From Deltaproteobacteria bacterium (GTDB taxonomy: Bacteria > Desulfobacterota > GWC2-55-46): a stretch of 64,000 nucleotides of DNA. Each line of letters opens with the position of its first letter. Positions within the stretch are counted from its first letter, which is position 1. This document shows positions 7,470 through 19,030 of the stretch, one piece after another. The translations under genes were made by a program, and so were the position numbers. Below the pieces are notes generated by a model. That model was given only the letters and a program-made list of their open reading frames with translations, had not been told where the DNA came from and made no database searches. The stretch lies in assembly GCA_016177845.1 (NCBI GenBank), contig JACOUO010000016.1, positions 1 to 64,000 of the forward strand, in the 5' to 3' direction.

Positions 7470-9635
7470 TCATTTTATAATCAGTATACTTACATCCCCG
7501 GGCTTGCCGATGGTATCTATGGTTATATCATTGCCATATCTGCTTATTTCGATATCGAACTTTTTTTTTGAATCAACGGGAAGGTCTTTGATGCGGATGT
7601 AGTTGAGGAACTCCGGCAGCTTTGGTTTTTTAAATATCACTATCTTCTTCTCAGCCTCAAAGAAAAGCCCTAATGAGGCCTGCAGCATCAAAAGGAGCGA
7701 GCCTGAAGCCCATGTCTGGGGAGAGCAGGCTACAGGGTAATGAGTAGGCGCAACACCCTTTCTCCTGTGAAAGCCGCAGAAGAGCTCAGGCAGGCGGTGG
7801 AACTCCATGAAAAGAGATGCGTCAAAGATACCTGTGAATATCTTTTCGAAATCCTCAATCAACCCATAAGAGGCAAGACCGAATGCTATCATCGCGTTGT
7901 CATGCGGCCAGACAGAGCCGTTATGATATGACATCGGATTATAGCGCGCCTCTTTTTCCGATACTGTCCTGATGCCCCAGCCTGTGAATGACCTGTCTGA
8001 AAGAAGCGTATAGCCAATCCTCTCAGCCTTTTCAGGGTCTGCTATACCTGTAAACAACGCGTGCCCGGCATTTGACGAAACCACCCTGCAGGGTCTTTTA
8101 TCTCCATCGAGCGCAAGCACATATGATTCAAGCTCTTCATCCCAGAAAACCCTGTTGAACCTTTCTTTAAGCTCCTCTGCCTCTGTCAGTAACCTTTGCG
8201 AAAGATTATCCTTACCTAAAAGCCGGGCAAGGGAAGCCGCCTCTTTTTTTGCCGCATAATAATAGCCCTGCACCTCACATAAAGCGATAGGGCCTTCGGC
8301 AAGCGTTCCGTCAGCGTGAAAGACAGAGTCCCTTGAGTCCTTCCAGCCCTGGTTCTTAAGCCCCTTTTCATCAGGCATATATTCAAGAAACCCGTCCCCG
8401 TCCACATCCCCGTATTTATCCATCCACGCAATTGATGCCTCGATATGCTTCCAGAGTTTTTTTATGAGAACGGTATCTCCTGTCCTCCTCCAGTACGCGC
8501 CTGCAAGGATTATAAAAAGAGGGGTTGAATCAACGCTGCCGTAGTAAAGCCCAAAAGGGATTTCACCAAGCCCTGCCATCTCACCAAGCCTCGACTCATG
8601 CAGAATCTTTCCCGGCTCCGATGCCTTTGACTTATCGAAATTCTGTGACTGGAGCGTGGCAAGATATTTAAGCACTCCTTTTGCTACATCGGGCTTTATC
8701 CAAAGGCACTCAAGCGCGGTGATTATCCCGTCCCTTCCGAAAGGCGTGCAAAACCACGGGATGCCGCCATACGGATATGTCCCGAGTTTTGTTTCAGTGA
8801 GCATCATGTTTATATCGGCGATGGACCTGCTTATGGAGCGGTTGAACTGCGAATTTGATGTATAGACGGCAGCGGTCTTTTTATTTTTTACGGCAAGCTT
8901 TCTGCGTGCCTCTGAGATTGCCTGCTCAAAATCCAGATTGAGTTTCCCTGCGCCGTCTGAGAGGCAGTCTATTGAAAAGTAAAGGTCAACAACGCCGCCC
9001 TTATCAAGTGTTATCACATAGAAAAATTTCCTTCCCTCTACCCTGTCTGGCTTTTTCGCGAACTGCAATGCCATAGTCCTTCGTATATTATCAAGCCCTT
9101 CATAGCTAACCCTGAACTCCTTATCCCTGTACTCAGGTTCAAGCAGTGTACCTCGCTTGCGTCTCTTTATTCCCCTGACCTCGAAGATATCCCTGAAGTC
9201 CGCGTCAGCCGATATCTCAAGCTCAAAGTTTATCTTCTCCTGCCCAAAGTTCCTTAGCTTTATTTGCTCAAGGCACCTGTTCTCAAGCAGGAGCTTTGAG
9301 CGCATTATATGGACCGAATCCCTGCTTAACACAAGCTCGTTTCTTTCGTATATGTCAGGGTTTGTAAGGTCTATATTCATCAGGAGATTATCTTCATCTA
9401 TATTGGAGCTTAAAAACAGAGGCCGCGCCCCGTTTATCTTAAGCTCGTAATACGACAGAAACCTTGTGCCTTCGAAGTAAAGCCCCTGCTCGTTTTTTCC
9501 GAGAGGCAGGATATCTCCGAACCTGTCAAAGACGCCGAATATGTCGCCCTCTTTCAATATCAGCCTGAAAGGGTCGAGTATCTCGGAAGTAGCGACAATA
9601 TAGAATTTATCTTCTATGCGGCTTATCTCAGGCAT
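7470..9635 (-). CDS. Amylo-alpha-1,6-glucosidase / glycogen-debranching-type protein
   Basis: 721 aa. The N-terminal domain (about residues 15-230, beginning FYIVATSEI, with GLYFEGTRFLS) matches the glycogen debranching enzyme N-terminal beta-domain. The C-terminal part is an (alpha/alpha)6 barrel containing GIPWFCTPFGRDGIITAL, WKDSRDSVFHADG and SYHNGSVWPHDNAM, as in GDE_C/GH13-associated debranching and related glucosidases. Probable acid residues are the Asp of GRDG and the Glu/Asp of the later motifs. It overlaps the upstream GT4 gene by 8 bp, so the pair is one operon, likely for alpha-glucan or a glucosylated compatible solute. The exact substrate cannot be read from sequence. Confidence 0.85.
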   Translation of the reverse strand: MPEISRIEDKFYIVATSEILDPFRLILKEGDIFGVFDRFGDILPLGKNEQGLYFEGTRFLSYYELKINGARPLFLSSNIDEDNLLMNIDLTNPDIYERNELVLSRDSVHIMRSKLLLENRCLEQIKLRNFGQEKINFELEISADADFRDIFEVRGIKRRKRGTLLEPEYRDKEFRVSYEGLDNIRRTMALQFAKKPDRVEGRKFFYVITLDKGGVVDLYFSIDCLSDGAGKLNLDFEQAISEARRKLAVKNKKTAAVYTSNSQFNRSISRSIADINMMLTETKLGTYPYGGIPWFCTPFGRDGIITALECLWIKPDVAKGVLKYLATLQSQNFDKSKASEPGKILHESRLGEMAGLGEIPFGLYYGSVDSTPLFIILAGAYWRRTGDTVLIKKLWKHIEASIAWMDKYGDVDGDGFLEYMPDEKGLKNQGWKDSRDSVFHADGTLAEGPIALCEVQGYYYAAKKEAASLARLLGKDNLSQRLLTEAEELKERFNRVFWDEELESYVLALDGDKRPCRVVSSNAGHALFTGIADPEKAERIGYTLLSDRSFTGWGIRTVSEKEARYNPMSYHNGSVWPHDNAMIAFGLASYGLIEDFEKIFTGIFDASLFMEFHRLPELFCGFHRRKGVAPTHYPVACSPQTWASGSLLLMLQASLGLFFEAEKKIVIFKKPKLPEFLNYIRIKDLPVDSKKKFDIEISRYGNDITIDTIGKPGDVSILIIK

Positions 9636-10677
9636 TTAGCTTTGCGCCTCCTGATTCCAAAAACATCCCATAGACCTTGAGGTAATCTTCCGCCATCTTC
9701 TGCGCCTTGAAGCGGTCCTCAAACCTCTTCCTGCAGGCCTTTCTTGAAAATCCCGGGCAGTAGTTCTTAATGTAGCTGACTGCCTCGTCATCGTCTTCAA
9801 AGACAAAGCCCGTGACGCCGTGGTCAACCACCTCAGGTATCGAGCCTCTCCTCCTTGCTATTACGGGCGTGCCGCACGCCATTGCCTCAAGCATGGACAG
9901 ACCAAACGGCTCAGGCCAATCAACAGGATGAAGGAACGCGAGCGCAGAGCCTATGAGCTTATTCTTCTCTCTGTCATTTATCTCACCAAGGAATTCAATA
10001 AGCGGATTATTCAGGTGGGGCTTTATATCAGTCTCAAAATATTCCTCGTCCTTTTTATCGACCTTTGCCGCTATCTTTAACGGTATGCCTGATTTAAGGG
10101 CGATATTTATAGCGGATTCCACCTTCTTCTCAGGCGAGACGCGCCCTACATATATAAGGTAGTTCCCTCTGTTCTCATTGAATGTATAAAGTTCAGGCGG
10201 CAGCCCGTGATAGACGGTTGCTATCCAGTTCGCATTCGGAAGGGGCTTTCTCTGCGCGTTTGATATTGAGATAACAGGCAATTCATTATACTCCCTGAAA
10301 ATCATGCCATGCTCCCAGTAGTCGAGCCTGCCGTGAAGCGTGCTTACAACAGGCACTTGCGTTCTCCTGCCAAGGGTGAAGCCAAGGCACTCGATATGCG
10401 AATGGATGATATCAAAATCGTCCTGCCTTTTAAGCACCTCTTCCATCATCACGAAGTGCAGACCAAAAGGGTCCATGCACCTTTCATCAAGCCTCAGAGC
10501 CTTTTCACAAATCGGCACCAGCTCTGCGGATGTCTTTGAATCTCCTGACGCAAAAAGCACAACTTCGTGGCCTGCCTTTACAAGCTCTTCCGTCAAGTAT
10601 GAGACGACTCTTTCCGTGCCTCCGTAAAGAGAAGGCGGAACGCTTTCGAAAAGAGGCGAGATTTGCGCGATCCTCAT
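9628..10677 (-). CDS. Family 4 glycosyltransferase
   Basis: 349 aa with the GT-B fold. The N-terminal PPSLYGGTERVVSYL glycine-rich loop, the domain boundary GRVSPEKKVE, and the C-terminal EPFGLSMLEAMACGTPVIA motif (the E-x7-E nucleotide-sugar signature) are all present. It is first gene of a two-gene operon with the debranching enzyme (8-bp overlap of stop and start). Retaining GT4 enzymes of this kind transfer glucose, mannose or similar from a nucleotide sugar; acceptor unknown. AAAAGGAGCATT just before the ATG is a good ribosome site. Confidence 0.9.
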   Translation of the reverse strand: MRIAQISPLFESVPPSLYGGTERVVSYLTEELVKAGHEVVLFASGDSKTSAELVPICEKALRLDERCMDPFGLHFVMMEEVLKRQDDFDIIHSHIECLGFTLGRRTQVPVVSTLHGRLDYWEHGMIFREYNELPVISISNAQRKPLPNANWIATVYHGLPPELYTFNENRGNYLIYVGRVSPEKKVESAINIALKSGIPLKIAAKVDKKDEEYFETDIKPHLNNPLIEFLGEINDREKNKLIGSALAFLHPVDWPEPFGLSMLEAMACGTPVIARRRGSIPEVVDHGVTGFVFEDDDEAVSYIKNYCPGFSRKACRKRFEDRFKAQKMAEDYLKVYGMFLESGGAKLNA

Positions 10678-11002
10678 TTTAATGCTCCTTTTAGATTTTT
10701 ATTTACGCCCGGAAAATGCAGGGCTTGAGCCTGCAGAGCTTATTCTCCTCCAATTCTTAGTTTGTCCTAAATCAACCGAATGTCAAACAACCCCGCCCCT
10801 TGCCGGGCAAGTGTTAAATCATTCAGCATTAAATTACGTATAAAATTATTTTACAGGTAATCAAGAAATCCCGAGGATGGTAAAAGATTTTTGAAAGGAA
10901 GATTTACACGCGCCACCTTCGATATAAAAAATCAGAGGTTTGCGCACGCATTTATGGTACACTTCTTGAAATCTGAATACTAAGACCAAAGGGGTTTTAA
11001 AG
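10678..11002. other. Intergenic region without recognised gene
   Basis: Spacer between divergent genes (GT4 operon leftwards, small membrane protein rightwards). It is AT-rich in the middle and should carry both promoters, but no convincing -35/-10 pair or RNA structure was found. TGCAGG...CCTGCA at about 10718-10736 is only a 6-bp hairpin. Confidence 0.5.
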
Positions 11003-11221
11003 ATGTCTCTCGATTTAGTGATGACAATTGGCGGAGTATTTTACGGCATTGCCCTGATATGGACGATGTTCGCAAAAAATAGGTTTACGGAGGCCTTGCG
11101 AGTTGACACGCTCTTCATGCCTAACGCAGGCGACAGGACAAGAGTGGTCAACCTTATCTTCGGAATCATCGTGCTTGGCTATTTTATATATGCGTTCTAT
11201 AGGGATTATATTTTGAAATGA
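11003..11221 (+). CDS. Small membrane protein, function unknown
   Basis: 72 aa with two predicted transmembrane helices, about residues 5-24 (LVMTIGGVFYGIALIWTMF) and 47-66 (VVNLIFGIIVLGYFIYAFY), joined by a short charged loop. AAGGGG lies 9 nt before the ATG. It is monocistronic as far as visible. I do not recognise the family. Confidence 0.6.
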   Translation: MSLDLVMTIGGVFYGIALIWTMFAKNRFTEALRVDTLFMPNAGDRTRVVNLIFGIIVLGYFIYAFYRDYILK

Positions 11222-11569
11222 AAAGAAAGGGATTTTGTGAATTAAACCTGCGGTGCTATTCTTAATCCAATCCATATTTAAGTAATTGAGGCGGCCAGGT
11301 AATAAAACTGCTCCCTTCCTTCATATCATTGATACCTTAATTTACTTCTTAATCTTTCCCTGCTAATCGATACTTTGTAAGCCATCGTAGAAAGAAGGAT
11401 TATATGGCAGGAATGAAAGGAATACAAACATTTTTATCCCAAGCCAGACGCATTTTCAACATAACAAGAACTATATAAATATTTAGTTTATAGGTTGAGG
11501 AACGATCAGTTTGCCGGCCCAAAAAGGAACGATGAGCGCATGTTGTAATTTTCTGGAGTTTTTTAAATA
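11222..11569. other. Intergenic region without recognised gene
   Basis: Spacer downstream of the small membrane protein and downstream of tRNA-Ser(UGA), which points into it. No ORF with a ribosome site, no strong terminator and no known RNA motif was recognised. Confidence 0.5.
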
Positions 11570-11654
11570 TGGCGGAGGGCGAGGGACTCGAACCCCCAAG
11601 GGCGTTAACCCGCTAGTTTTCAAGACTAGTGACTTACCATTAGCCTAGCCCTCC
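11570..11654 (-). tRNA. tRNA-Ser (anticodon UGA)
   Basis: 85 nt on the minus strand: acceptor GGAGGGC/GCCCTCC, discriminator G, encoded CCA, anticodon stem CTAGT/ACTAG enclosing loop CTTGAAA (anticodon UGA), and a T-arm with GTTCGAGTC. It is 38 bp downstream of serS on the same strand, so synthetase and substrate may share a transcript. Confidence 0.95.
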
Positions 11655-11692
11655 GTAGTTGTGGCGAGAGGTTTCCGCAAAGAAATGATATA

Positions 11693-12997
<1,305 letters not shown>

Positions 12998-13053
12998 TTA
13001 TCGGCACTTATTCAAAAATAATAGAAAAACCGATTAAATATATACGAAAAAAT

Positions 13054-13662
13054 CTATTTTTTCCACCTTTTGTATAGATTATTCTCTATTCCGAGCACAT
13101 CAAGAACCTTTCCCACCACAAAATCCACCATATCATCTATACTACGGGGCTTTGAGTAGAAAGCGGGCATGGCAGGCAGTATTACCGCGTTCATCCTTGA
13201 GAGTTTAAGCATATTCTCAAGGTGAATGGTATTAAGCGGGGTCTCCCTGGGGACAAGTACCAGATTCCCCCTCTCTTTCAGGATGCAGTCAGCCGCCCTC
13301 TCTATAAGGTTGCCGGAGATGCCCGAGGCAACCCTTGCCAGAGTGCCCATTGAACAGGGGCATATGACCATGCTCCTTTTCAGGGCAGAGCCGCTTGCAA
13401 AGCCTGCGGTCAGGTCATCAGGGGGCCAATACTTCAGTTTTCCTTTGGAAATTTCAGCGGATCTGGAAGAAAGAAAGGCGGATATCTCTCCGGCAACATC
13501 CCCTCCGGCGCAGTCTATCCCAAGTTCTTCTTTTAAGAGCAAAAAACCCGAAGGGGAGATGACAATATCAACATCATCTCCCCTTTTGAGAAGCTCTTCA
13601 ACAAGCCTTAATCCGTATATTGCGCCGCTCGCCCCGGTAAGGGCAACTATATAACCTGCCAA
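13054..13662 (-). CDS. ubiX: Flavin prenyltransferase UbiX
   Basis: 202 aa. The flavodoxin-like start IVALTGASGAIYGLRLVEEL, the central MVICPCSMGTLARVA loop and LVPRETPLN are family signatures. UbiX joins dimethylallyl phosphate to FMN to make the prenylated flavin cofactor of UbiD decarboxylases; a ubiD-family gene is present at 44614-46068. The start is TTG at 13662, with GAGGAG about 10 nt upstream. It lies 26 bp after htrA and is probably transcribed with it. Confidence 0.93.
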   Translation of the reverse strand: MAGYIVALTGASGAIYGLRLVEELLKRGDDVDIVISPSGFLLLKEELGIDCAGGDVAGEISAFLSSRSAEISKGKLKYWPPDDLTAGFASGSALKRSMVICPCSMGTLARVASGISGNLIERAADCILKERGNLVLVPRETPLNTIHLENMLKLSRMNAVILPAMPAFYSKPRSIDDMVDFVVGKVLDVLGIENNLYKRWKK

Positions 13663-13688
13663 AAAAAACTCCTCGAATACTTCTATTT

Positions 13689-15194
13689 TTAGCCTTTGGG
13701 CTTAACCACCACATAGATGGTATTGTTGCCCCTTACTATAAGGAAGAGGACTACATCGTTTTTCTCAGCAGCTGTGATTGCCTTGCTGTAGTCCTTTACA
13801 TTCTTCACTGGCTTCCTGTCTATCTCCTTTATCACATCCCCGCGCCTGATGCCTGCCGTAGCAGCCGGGCTGTCCGGCTTGATATTGGTTACGATTACGC
13901 CGTCAGTATCCGTTACCCCAAGCCTCTTTGCGAGGTCAGGGGTTATGGGCTGTACTGTTATGCCAAGCTTCTGGTCAGGCGCTGTCTCCTTCTCCGCCGG
14001 GACCTGCTCAACAGCCTCTTCATCTGTCTTTGTGCCAATCCTGAGCGCAACGCTCTTTTCCTTGCCGTCCCTCAAGACCTTTACATCCACGGTCTTGCCC
14101 GGAGTTGTTGAAGCAACTGTCCTCGGAAGGTCGCTAAGCTCATTTATAGGCTTGCCGTCAAAAGATATGATGATATCTCCTGCCTTAATCCCTGCCGCAT
14201 CAGCCGGGTCGCCGGGGTTTACCGATGATATCAACACGCCTTTCGTTTCTTTAAGGCCAAAGGACTTGGCAAGCTCAGGCGTAAGCTCCTGAATGCTGAC
14301 CCCTATCCAGCCCCTTGTTACCTTGCCTTTATCCTTAAGCTGTACAAGGACTTCCTTTACCATATTTATCGGGGTTGCAAAGCCTATGCCCTGCCCGCCT
14401 GCGATTATCGCTGTGTTAAGGCCCACAACCTCGCCCTTCATATTAAATAGCGGGCCGCCTGAATTGCCGGGGTTGATGGAAGCGTCTGTCTGGATGAAAT
14501 TGTCATAAGGGCCTGCGCCGATTACCCTGCCTTTCTGGCTGACAATGCCTGCGGTAACAGAACCGCCAAGGCCGAACGGGTTTCCGATGGCAAGAACCCA
14601 CTCTCCAATCTGGAGCGCGTCAGAATCCCCGATAACCGCCTCGGGAAGGTCTGTATCAGGTTTGATTTTGATAAGGGCGATATCGAGCTTCTGGTCCTGT
14701 CCGATTACCTTTGCCTTAAGTTCCTTTTTTGTGTCAGGAAGGGTTACGAGGATCTCGGTTGCGTTCTCTATAACATGGAAGTTCGTGAGTATATAGCCTT
14801 CTTTATTAAGGATAAAGCCTGAACCGAGGCTCTGTCTCTTAAGTTCTTTGCCGCCGTGGGGCTGTTCGTTGAAGAATTTGTTGAAGTCATCGCCGAAGAA
14901 CTCATCAAAAGGCCCTTTAAATTCGGGAAAAGGTATCATCGGCCTTTCCTTCAGGACCTGTGTGGTTGAAATGTTTACAACCATCGGAGAGAGCTTTTTG
15001 GCTATTTCCACAAAGTTGTTGGGCACTATGCCTGTGCCGTTAGGCGACCCTGAGCTTGGGTCTCTCCAGAAGTTCTGGGCAGTTGTATAATTTGTCATGT
15101 CAAACCTTGCGGTTATCGCGATTCCTATCAGGATAGACGCAAAGGCGACAAAAAAGATTGTCTTAAACCCAAACCCCTTCTTTTTGTCTCTCAT
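13689..15194 (-). CDS. Do/HtrA-family periplasmic serine protease with two PDZ domains
   Basis: 501 aa. An uncleaved N-terminal membrane anchor or signal (residues 9-28, FKTIFFVAFASILIGIAI) precedes a trypsin-like domain with catalytic His in TNFHVIENA, Asp in LDIALIKI and Ser in INPGNSGGPL. Two PDZ domains follow (from about 300 and 410; GVLISSVNPGDPADAAG and GVIVTNIKPDSPAATAG). DegP/DegQ-like envelope quality control. AAGGAGAATC precedes the ATG. The neighbouring hsp20 and clpB suggest a stress-response block. Confidence 0.95.
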   Translation of the reverse strand: MRDKKKGFGFKTIFFVAFASILIGIAITARFDMTNYTTAQNFWRDPSSGSPNGTGIVPNNFVEIAKKLSPMVVNISTTQVLKERPMIPFPEFKGPFDEFFGDDFNKFFNEQPHGGKELKRQSLGSGFILNKEGYILTNFHVIENATEILVTLPDTKKELKAKVIGQDQKLDIALIKIKPDTDLPEAVIGDSDALQIGEWVLAIGNPFGLGGSVTAGIVSQKGRVIGAGPYDNFIQTDASINPGNSGGPLFNMKGEVVGLNTAIIAGGQGIGFATPINMVKEVLVQLKDKGKVTRGWIGVSIQELTPELAKSFGLKETKGVLISSVNPGDPADAAGIKAGDIIISFDGKPINELSDLPRTVASTTPGKTVDVKVLRDGKEKSVALRIGTKTDEEAVEQVPAEKETAPDQKLGITVQPITPDLAKRLGVTDTDGVIVTNIKPDSPAATAGIRRGDVIKEIDRKPVKNVKDYSKAITAAEKNDVVLFLIVRGNNTIYVVVKPKG

Positions 15195-15232
15195 GATTCT
15201 CCTTTTAACTGATCAATTTAAAATAAAATATA

Positions 15233-15271
15233 GCAGGACAACCCCATTTTCAATTTTTGGGGCTGTCCTGC
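15233..15271 (-). terminator. Intrinsic terminator after the hsp20-DUF1844 pair
   Basis: A hairpin with 13 of 14 pairs (15233-15246 with 15258-15271), followed on the minus strand by a T-rich stretch. It lies between the DUF1844 gene and htrA and should separate the two transcription units. Confidence 0.75.
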
Positions 15272-15346
15272 ATCTTATGATTATTACTGATTTTGCTGTT
15301 TAAATAAAAAAGACGGCTGCATTCTGATTATATATCAAAAAAGCGG

Positions 15347-15661
15347 CTATACAACAGTTTTTACATACCAGAGGCGAAGCTCGGTGAGCACATCGTCTAT
15401 AAGCTTTGCCTCTTCCGGGGTCAAGTTGCCTTTAGTCTTATCTTTAAGTAAAGAGATGAGGTCAATAGTCTGTTTTGCCACTGCGGGCTCTTTCTCTATC
15501 TGCTTTGTAATAGGGTTTTCAACGACGCCAAGCTGCATGAGCACCGATGTGGAGAGGGAAAGGATGAATGTATTGAAATCCAGCGGAGGGAGCACCTCTA
15601 TTCCGGGCTTGTCCGCACCCGGCTTCTTTTCCTGCGTGTCTTTGATTGCCTTATCTTCCAT
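15347..15661 (-). CDS. DUF1844-family protein
   Basis: 104 aa. The conserved block LDFNTFILSLSTSVLMQLG (residues 28-46) and the C-terminal QTIDLISLLKDKTKGNLTPEE segment are diagnostic of DUF1844, a small family widespread in Deltaproteobacteria, Nitrospirota and related phyla with no assigned function. The N-terminus is charged and probably flexible. It is 23 bp downstream of hsp20 with an AAGGAAA ribosome site, and is followed by a terminator. Confidence 0.85.
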   Translation of the reverse strand: MEDKAIKDTQEKKPGADKPGIEVLPPLDFNTFILSLSTSVLMQLGVVENPITKQIEKEPAVAKQTIDLISLLKDKTKGNLTPEEAKLIDDVLTELRLWYVKTVV

Positions 15662-15684
15662 TATATTTTCCTTTGTAATCCGTT

Positions 15685-16125
15685 TTACAGTATCTTTACT
15701 TTTATGCTCTCTGCCTTGCTTTCCTTTAATTTGGGTACTGTTATCTTTAAGACCCCGTCCTTGAAGTTGGCCTTTATCCCTGTGCCGTCCACAACATAAG
15801 GGAAGCTAAAAGACCTCTGGAAGGAGCCATAGAACCTCTCCATCCTGTGGTAATCTTCTTTGAGGTCCTTCTGGAGCTTGCGGTCGCCCTTAAGCACAAG
15901 GGTATTCTCATTTACTTCTATAGTCACATTTTCTGATTCTATGCCCGGAAGTTCGGCCTTGAGTATCAGGTTATCTTCTGATTCGTAGATGTCAACAGGA
16001 GGGTACCAGCTCGCCCCCGCTGTTGAGCAACCCCTGTACTTAAGAAGGGCCTCATCAAAAATCCGGCTCATTCTCTCCTGCAGGAAAAGCAGGTCCTTAA
16101 AAGGATCCCTTCTCATCAGGCCCAT
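15685..16125 (-). CDS. Small heat-shock protein, Hsp20/alpha-crystallin family
   Basis: 146 aa. The alpha-crystallin domain spans about residues 38-140, with the typical PPVDIYESEDNLILKAELPG, GDRKLQK, RMERFYGSFQRSFSFP and ANFKDGVLKITVPK motifs. The C-terminal I-x-I-like tail (SIKVKIL) fits oligomer contacts. ATP-independent holdase. GGAGGTG precedes the ATG. It is first in a two-gene unit with DUF1844 and is 106 bp downstream of clpB. Confidence 0.95.
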   Translation of the reverse strand: MGLMRRDPFKDLLFLQERMSRIFDEALLKYRGCSTAGASWYPPVDIYESEDNLILKAELPGIESENVTIEVNENTLVLKGDRKLQKDLKEDYHRMERFYGSFQRSFSFPYVVDGTGIKANFKDGVLKITVPKLKESKAESIKVKIL

Positions 16126-16231
16126 AAGACTACACCTCCGGCTTTTTACTTAAATTTATTTCATAAAAGCTTTTTTGTCAAGAAGAACGAACGCCTAAAC
16201 CCCTAAGGTACAAGGATTTTCTCCCTGCGCC

Positions 16232-18853
16232 TCAGCTCGCGGCATACCTGTCCTCCTCAACTGCCCTCTCGTCCTTGCTGAAGACCAGATGTCCGTCCTT
16301 ATAATCCACTATCACCCTGTCGCCCTCGCCGTACTCGCCCTCCAGGAACTTAAGCGCAAGCTCATCCTGCAGCTCTTTCTGTATGAGCCTCTTAAGGGAG
16401 CGCGCCCCATAAACAGGGCTATAGCCGGTATCCGCAAGATAGTCCCTTGCCCTCTCGGTCAGGGCAAGTTCGATATTTTTATCCTTAAGGAGCTTTTTCA
16501 GGTTGCCAAGCTGAATAATGACAATATTTTTCATATGCTCCCGCGTTAGCGGGTGGAATATGATAGTGTCATCTATCCTGTTGAGGAATTCAGGCTTGAA
16601 TGTCACCCTCAGGGTTTCCATCACCCTGTTCCTTATCTCCTCGTAGTCCTTCTCGCCAAGCTCGGTTATGTGCTGGCTTGCTATATTCGAAGTCATTATA
16701 ATAACAGTGTTCCTGAAGTCCACTGTCCTGCCGTGCCCGTCCGTGAGCCTGCCGTCATCAAGTATCTGGAGGAGCAGGTTAAATACCTCCGGGTGCGCCT
16801 TTTCTATCTCATCGAATAATATTACTGAATACGGCCTTCTCCTTACGGCTTCCGTAAGATAACCCCCTTCGTCATAGCCCACATAGCCGGGAGGCGCTCC
16901 TATGAGCCTTGCCACGGAGTGCTTCTCCATGAACTCGCTCATATCTATCCTTACCATTGCACGCTCATCATCAAAGAGAAACTCCGCCAGCGCCCTTGCG
17001 GTCTCGGTCTTTCCTACGCCGGTAGGCCCAAGGAATATAAAGGAGCCGATAGGGCGGTTTACATCCTGCAGCCCTGCCCTTGCCCTTCTTACTGCCCTTG
17101 AAACGGCAACAAGGGCCGCGTCCTGCCCGATTACCCTCTTTTTAAGCCCTTCTTCCATCTTAAGGAGCTTTGCCCTCTCGCCCTCAAGCATCCTTGATAC
17201 AGGTATGCCTGTCCACCTTGAGACAATGGAGGCGATATCCTCGCCGTCAACCTCTTCCTTAAGCATCCTTTTATCGCCCTGAAGCTCGATAAGATTTTTC
17301 TGGTACTCCTCAAATTCCTTCTGGAGTTCGGCTAATCTGCCGTATTTAAGCTCAGCCGCCTTGCCAAGCTCGCCCATCCTTTCAGCCTGCGCTGCCTGGT
17401 TCTTGACTTCCTCTATCTTTTTCTTGGTGTCGCGTATCCTGCCTATGGACTCTTTTTCCTTATCCCAATGGAGCTTAAGAATATTACCCTCATCCTTTAA
17501 TGATGTAAGCTCCTTCTCTATCTTCTCAAGCCTCTCCATCGAGGTCTTGTCTGTTTCTTTAAGGAGGGCCTGCCGCTCTATCTCAAGCTGGATCATACGC
17601 CTCTCTATCTCGTCTATCTCAAGGGGCATGCTGTCAATCTCTATCCTTAAGCGTGAGGCAGCCTCATCTATTAAATCTATTGCCTTATCCGGCAGGAACC
17701 TGTCGGCGATATACCTGTTTGAGAGGGTAGCTGCGGCTACGATAGCGGAGTCCGCTATCCTTACCCCATGATGCAGCTCATACCTCTCCTTAAGTCCCCT
17801 TAAGATAGCAATCGTATCCTCTACGGAAGGCTCTCCCACATAAATAGGCTGGAACCTCCTTTCAAGGGCCGCGTCCTTTTCAATATGCTTCCTGTACTCA
17901 TCGAGCGTGGTTGCGCCCACGCACCTGAGCTCCCCTCTTGCCAAAGCAGGCTTGAGCATATTCGAGGCATCCATTGCACCCTCTGCCGCGCCTGCGCCCA
18001 CAAGCGTATGAAGCTCATCTATAAAGAGGATGATATCGCCCTGCGCCTCCGATATCTCGCGAAGGATAGCCTTAAGCCTGTCCTCGAACTCTCCCCTGTA
18101 TTTTGTGCCCGCTATCAAGGCCCCCAAATCAAGTGCAAGAAGCCTTTTGTTCTTAAGGGATTCAGGCACATCCCCCCCGATTATCCTCTGGGCAAGGCCT
18201 TCCACTATCGCTGTCTTTCCTACGCCTGCCTCGCCTATGAGCACAGGGTTGTTCTTTGTCCTTCTGGAAAGTACCTGAATGACGCGTCTTATCTCATCAT
18301 CCCTGCCTATGACTGGGTCAAGCTTATTGCCTCTTGCAAGCTCTATAAGGTCCCTTGTATATTTTGTAATGGCCTGATACTTCTCCTCAGGCATCTGGTC
18401 AGTTACCCTTTGCGAGCCTCTTACTGCCTGCATTGCCTTTAAAATGGTATCCCTTGTCACGCCCTGAAGCGCCAGAAGCCTTGCCGCCTCAGCCCCCTTG
18501 TCAGATGCGATTGCAAGGAGAAGATGCTCGGAAGAGACGAACTCGTCCTTCATCTCGCGCGCCTCTTTCTGGGCTGAATCAAGGATGGTCTTGAGTCTCT
18601 GGGAGACATAGGTCTCCCCTGTTGCGCCGTAAACCTTAGGTATCCTTCTGATGGCCTCTTCAAGCTGGTTTTTTAAAAGGGGCACATTGGCGCCTATCCT
18701 CTGGAGGATGGGGGCTGTTATGCCGCCTTCCTGTGAAATGAGGACAAGAAGGAGATGCTCGGCAGAGACTTCCTGCTGTTCAAAAGACTCTGCCCTGCTC
18801 TGGGCCTCCTGCAAGGCCTCCTGTGATTTAATCGTGAATTTATCAAGCCTCAT
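16232..18853 (-). CDS. clpB: ATP-dependent disaggregase ClpB
   Basis: 873 aa, standard ClpB length. The N-terminal Clp repeat domain (1-145), first AAA with Walker [10 protein letters not shown], the M-domain coiled coil (about 405-530) that separates ClpB from ClpA/C, and the second AAA with GPTGVGKTE are all present, as is the pore motif [13 protein letters not shown]. There is no ClpP-binding loop signature. It rescues aggregated proteins with DnaK; the nearby small heat-shock protein is the classic partner that keeps aggregates accessible. AAGGAGAT precedes the ATG. Confidence 0.98.
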   Translation of the reverse strand: MRLDKFTIKSQEALQEAQSRAESFEQQEVSAEHLLLVLISQEGGITAPILQRIGANVPLLKNQLEEAIRRIPKVYGATGETYVSQRLKTILDSAQKEAREMKDEFVSSEHLLLAIASDKGAEAARLLALQGVTRDTILKAMQAVRGSQRVTDQMPEEKYQAITKYTRDLIELARGNKLDPVIGRDDEIRRVIQVLSRRTKNNPVLIGEAGVGKTAIVEGLAQRIIGGDVPESLKNKRLLALDLGALIAGTKYRGEFEDRLKAILREISEAQGDIILFIDELHTLVGAGAAEGAMDASNMLKPALARGELRCVGATTLDEYRKHIEKDAALERRFQPIYVGEPSVEDTIAILRGLKERYELHHGVRIADSAIVAAATLSNRYIADRFLPDKAIDLIDEAASRLRIEIDSMPLEIDEIERRMIQLEIERQALLKETDKTSMERLEKIEKELTSLKDEGNILKLHWDKEKESIGRIRDTKKKIEEVKNQAAQAERMGELGKAAELKYGRLAELQKEFEEYQKNLIELQGDKRMLKEEVDGEDIASIVSRWTGIPVSRMLEGERAKLLKMEEGLKKRVIGQDAALVAVSRAVRRARAGLQDVNRPIGSFIFLGPTGVGKTETARALAEFLFDDERAMVRIDMSEFMEKHSVARLIGAPPGYVGYDEGGYLTEAVRRRPYSVILFDEIEKAHPEVFNLLLQILDDGRLTDGHGRTVDFRNTVIIMTSNIASQHITELGEKDYEEIRNRVMETLRVTFKPEFLNRIDDTIIFHPLTREHMKNIVIIQLGNLKKLLKDKNIELALTERARDYLADTGYSPVYGARSLKRLIQKELQDELALKFLEGEYGEGDRVIVDYKDGHLVFSKDERAVEEDRYAAS

Positions 18854-18987
18854 GGGGATATCTCCTTATTAACTGCCCGCCTGAAGAAAACTTCTCTTAT
18901 AATTTATGGCTGCCGCTGCCCTTTGTCAAGCCGGCGGAATACCGAAAAACATTTTAAAAAAAACTATTTAGCCCTTATGCAGTGCTA

Positions 18988-19016
18988 TTGCCTTTTATCG
19001 GTAAATATTCTATTAT
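18988..19016 (+). promoter_or_regulatory. Promoter of glnE
   Basis: TTGCCT (18988-18993), 17 bp, TATTAT (19011-19016). The predicted start of transcription is only about 8 nt before the ATG of glnE, which has no Shine-Dalgarno sequence. Confidence 0.6.
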
Positions 19017-19030
19017 GGTTTAAATAAAAA

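Noticed and set aside
17885-18442. 185-codon plus-strand frame inside clpB
   Set aside because: Fully antisense to a perfectly conserved ClpB; composition follows the clpB codons, with no ribosome site or recognisable motif.
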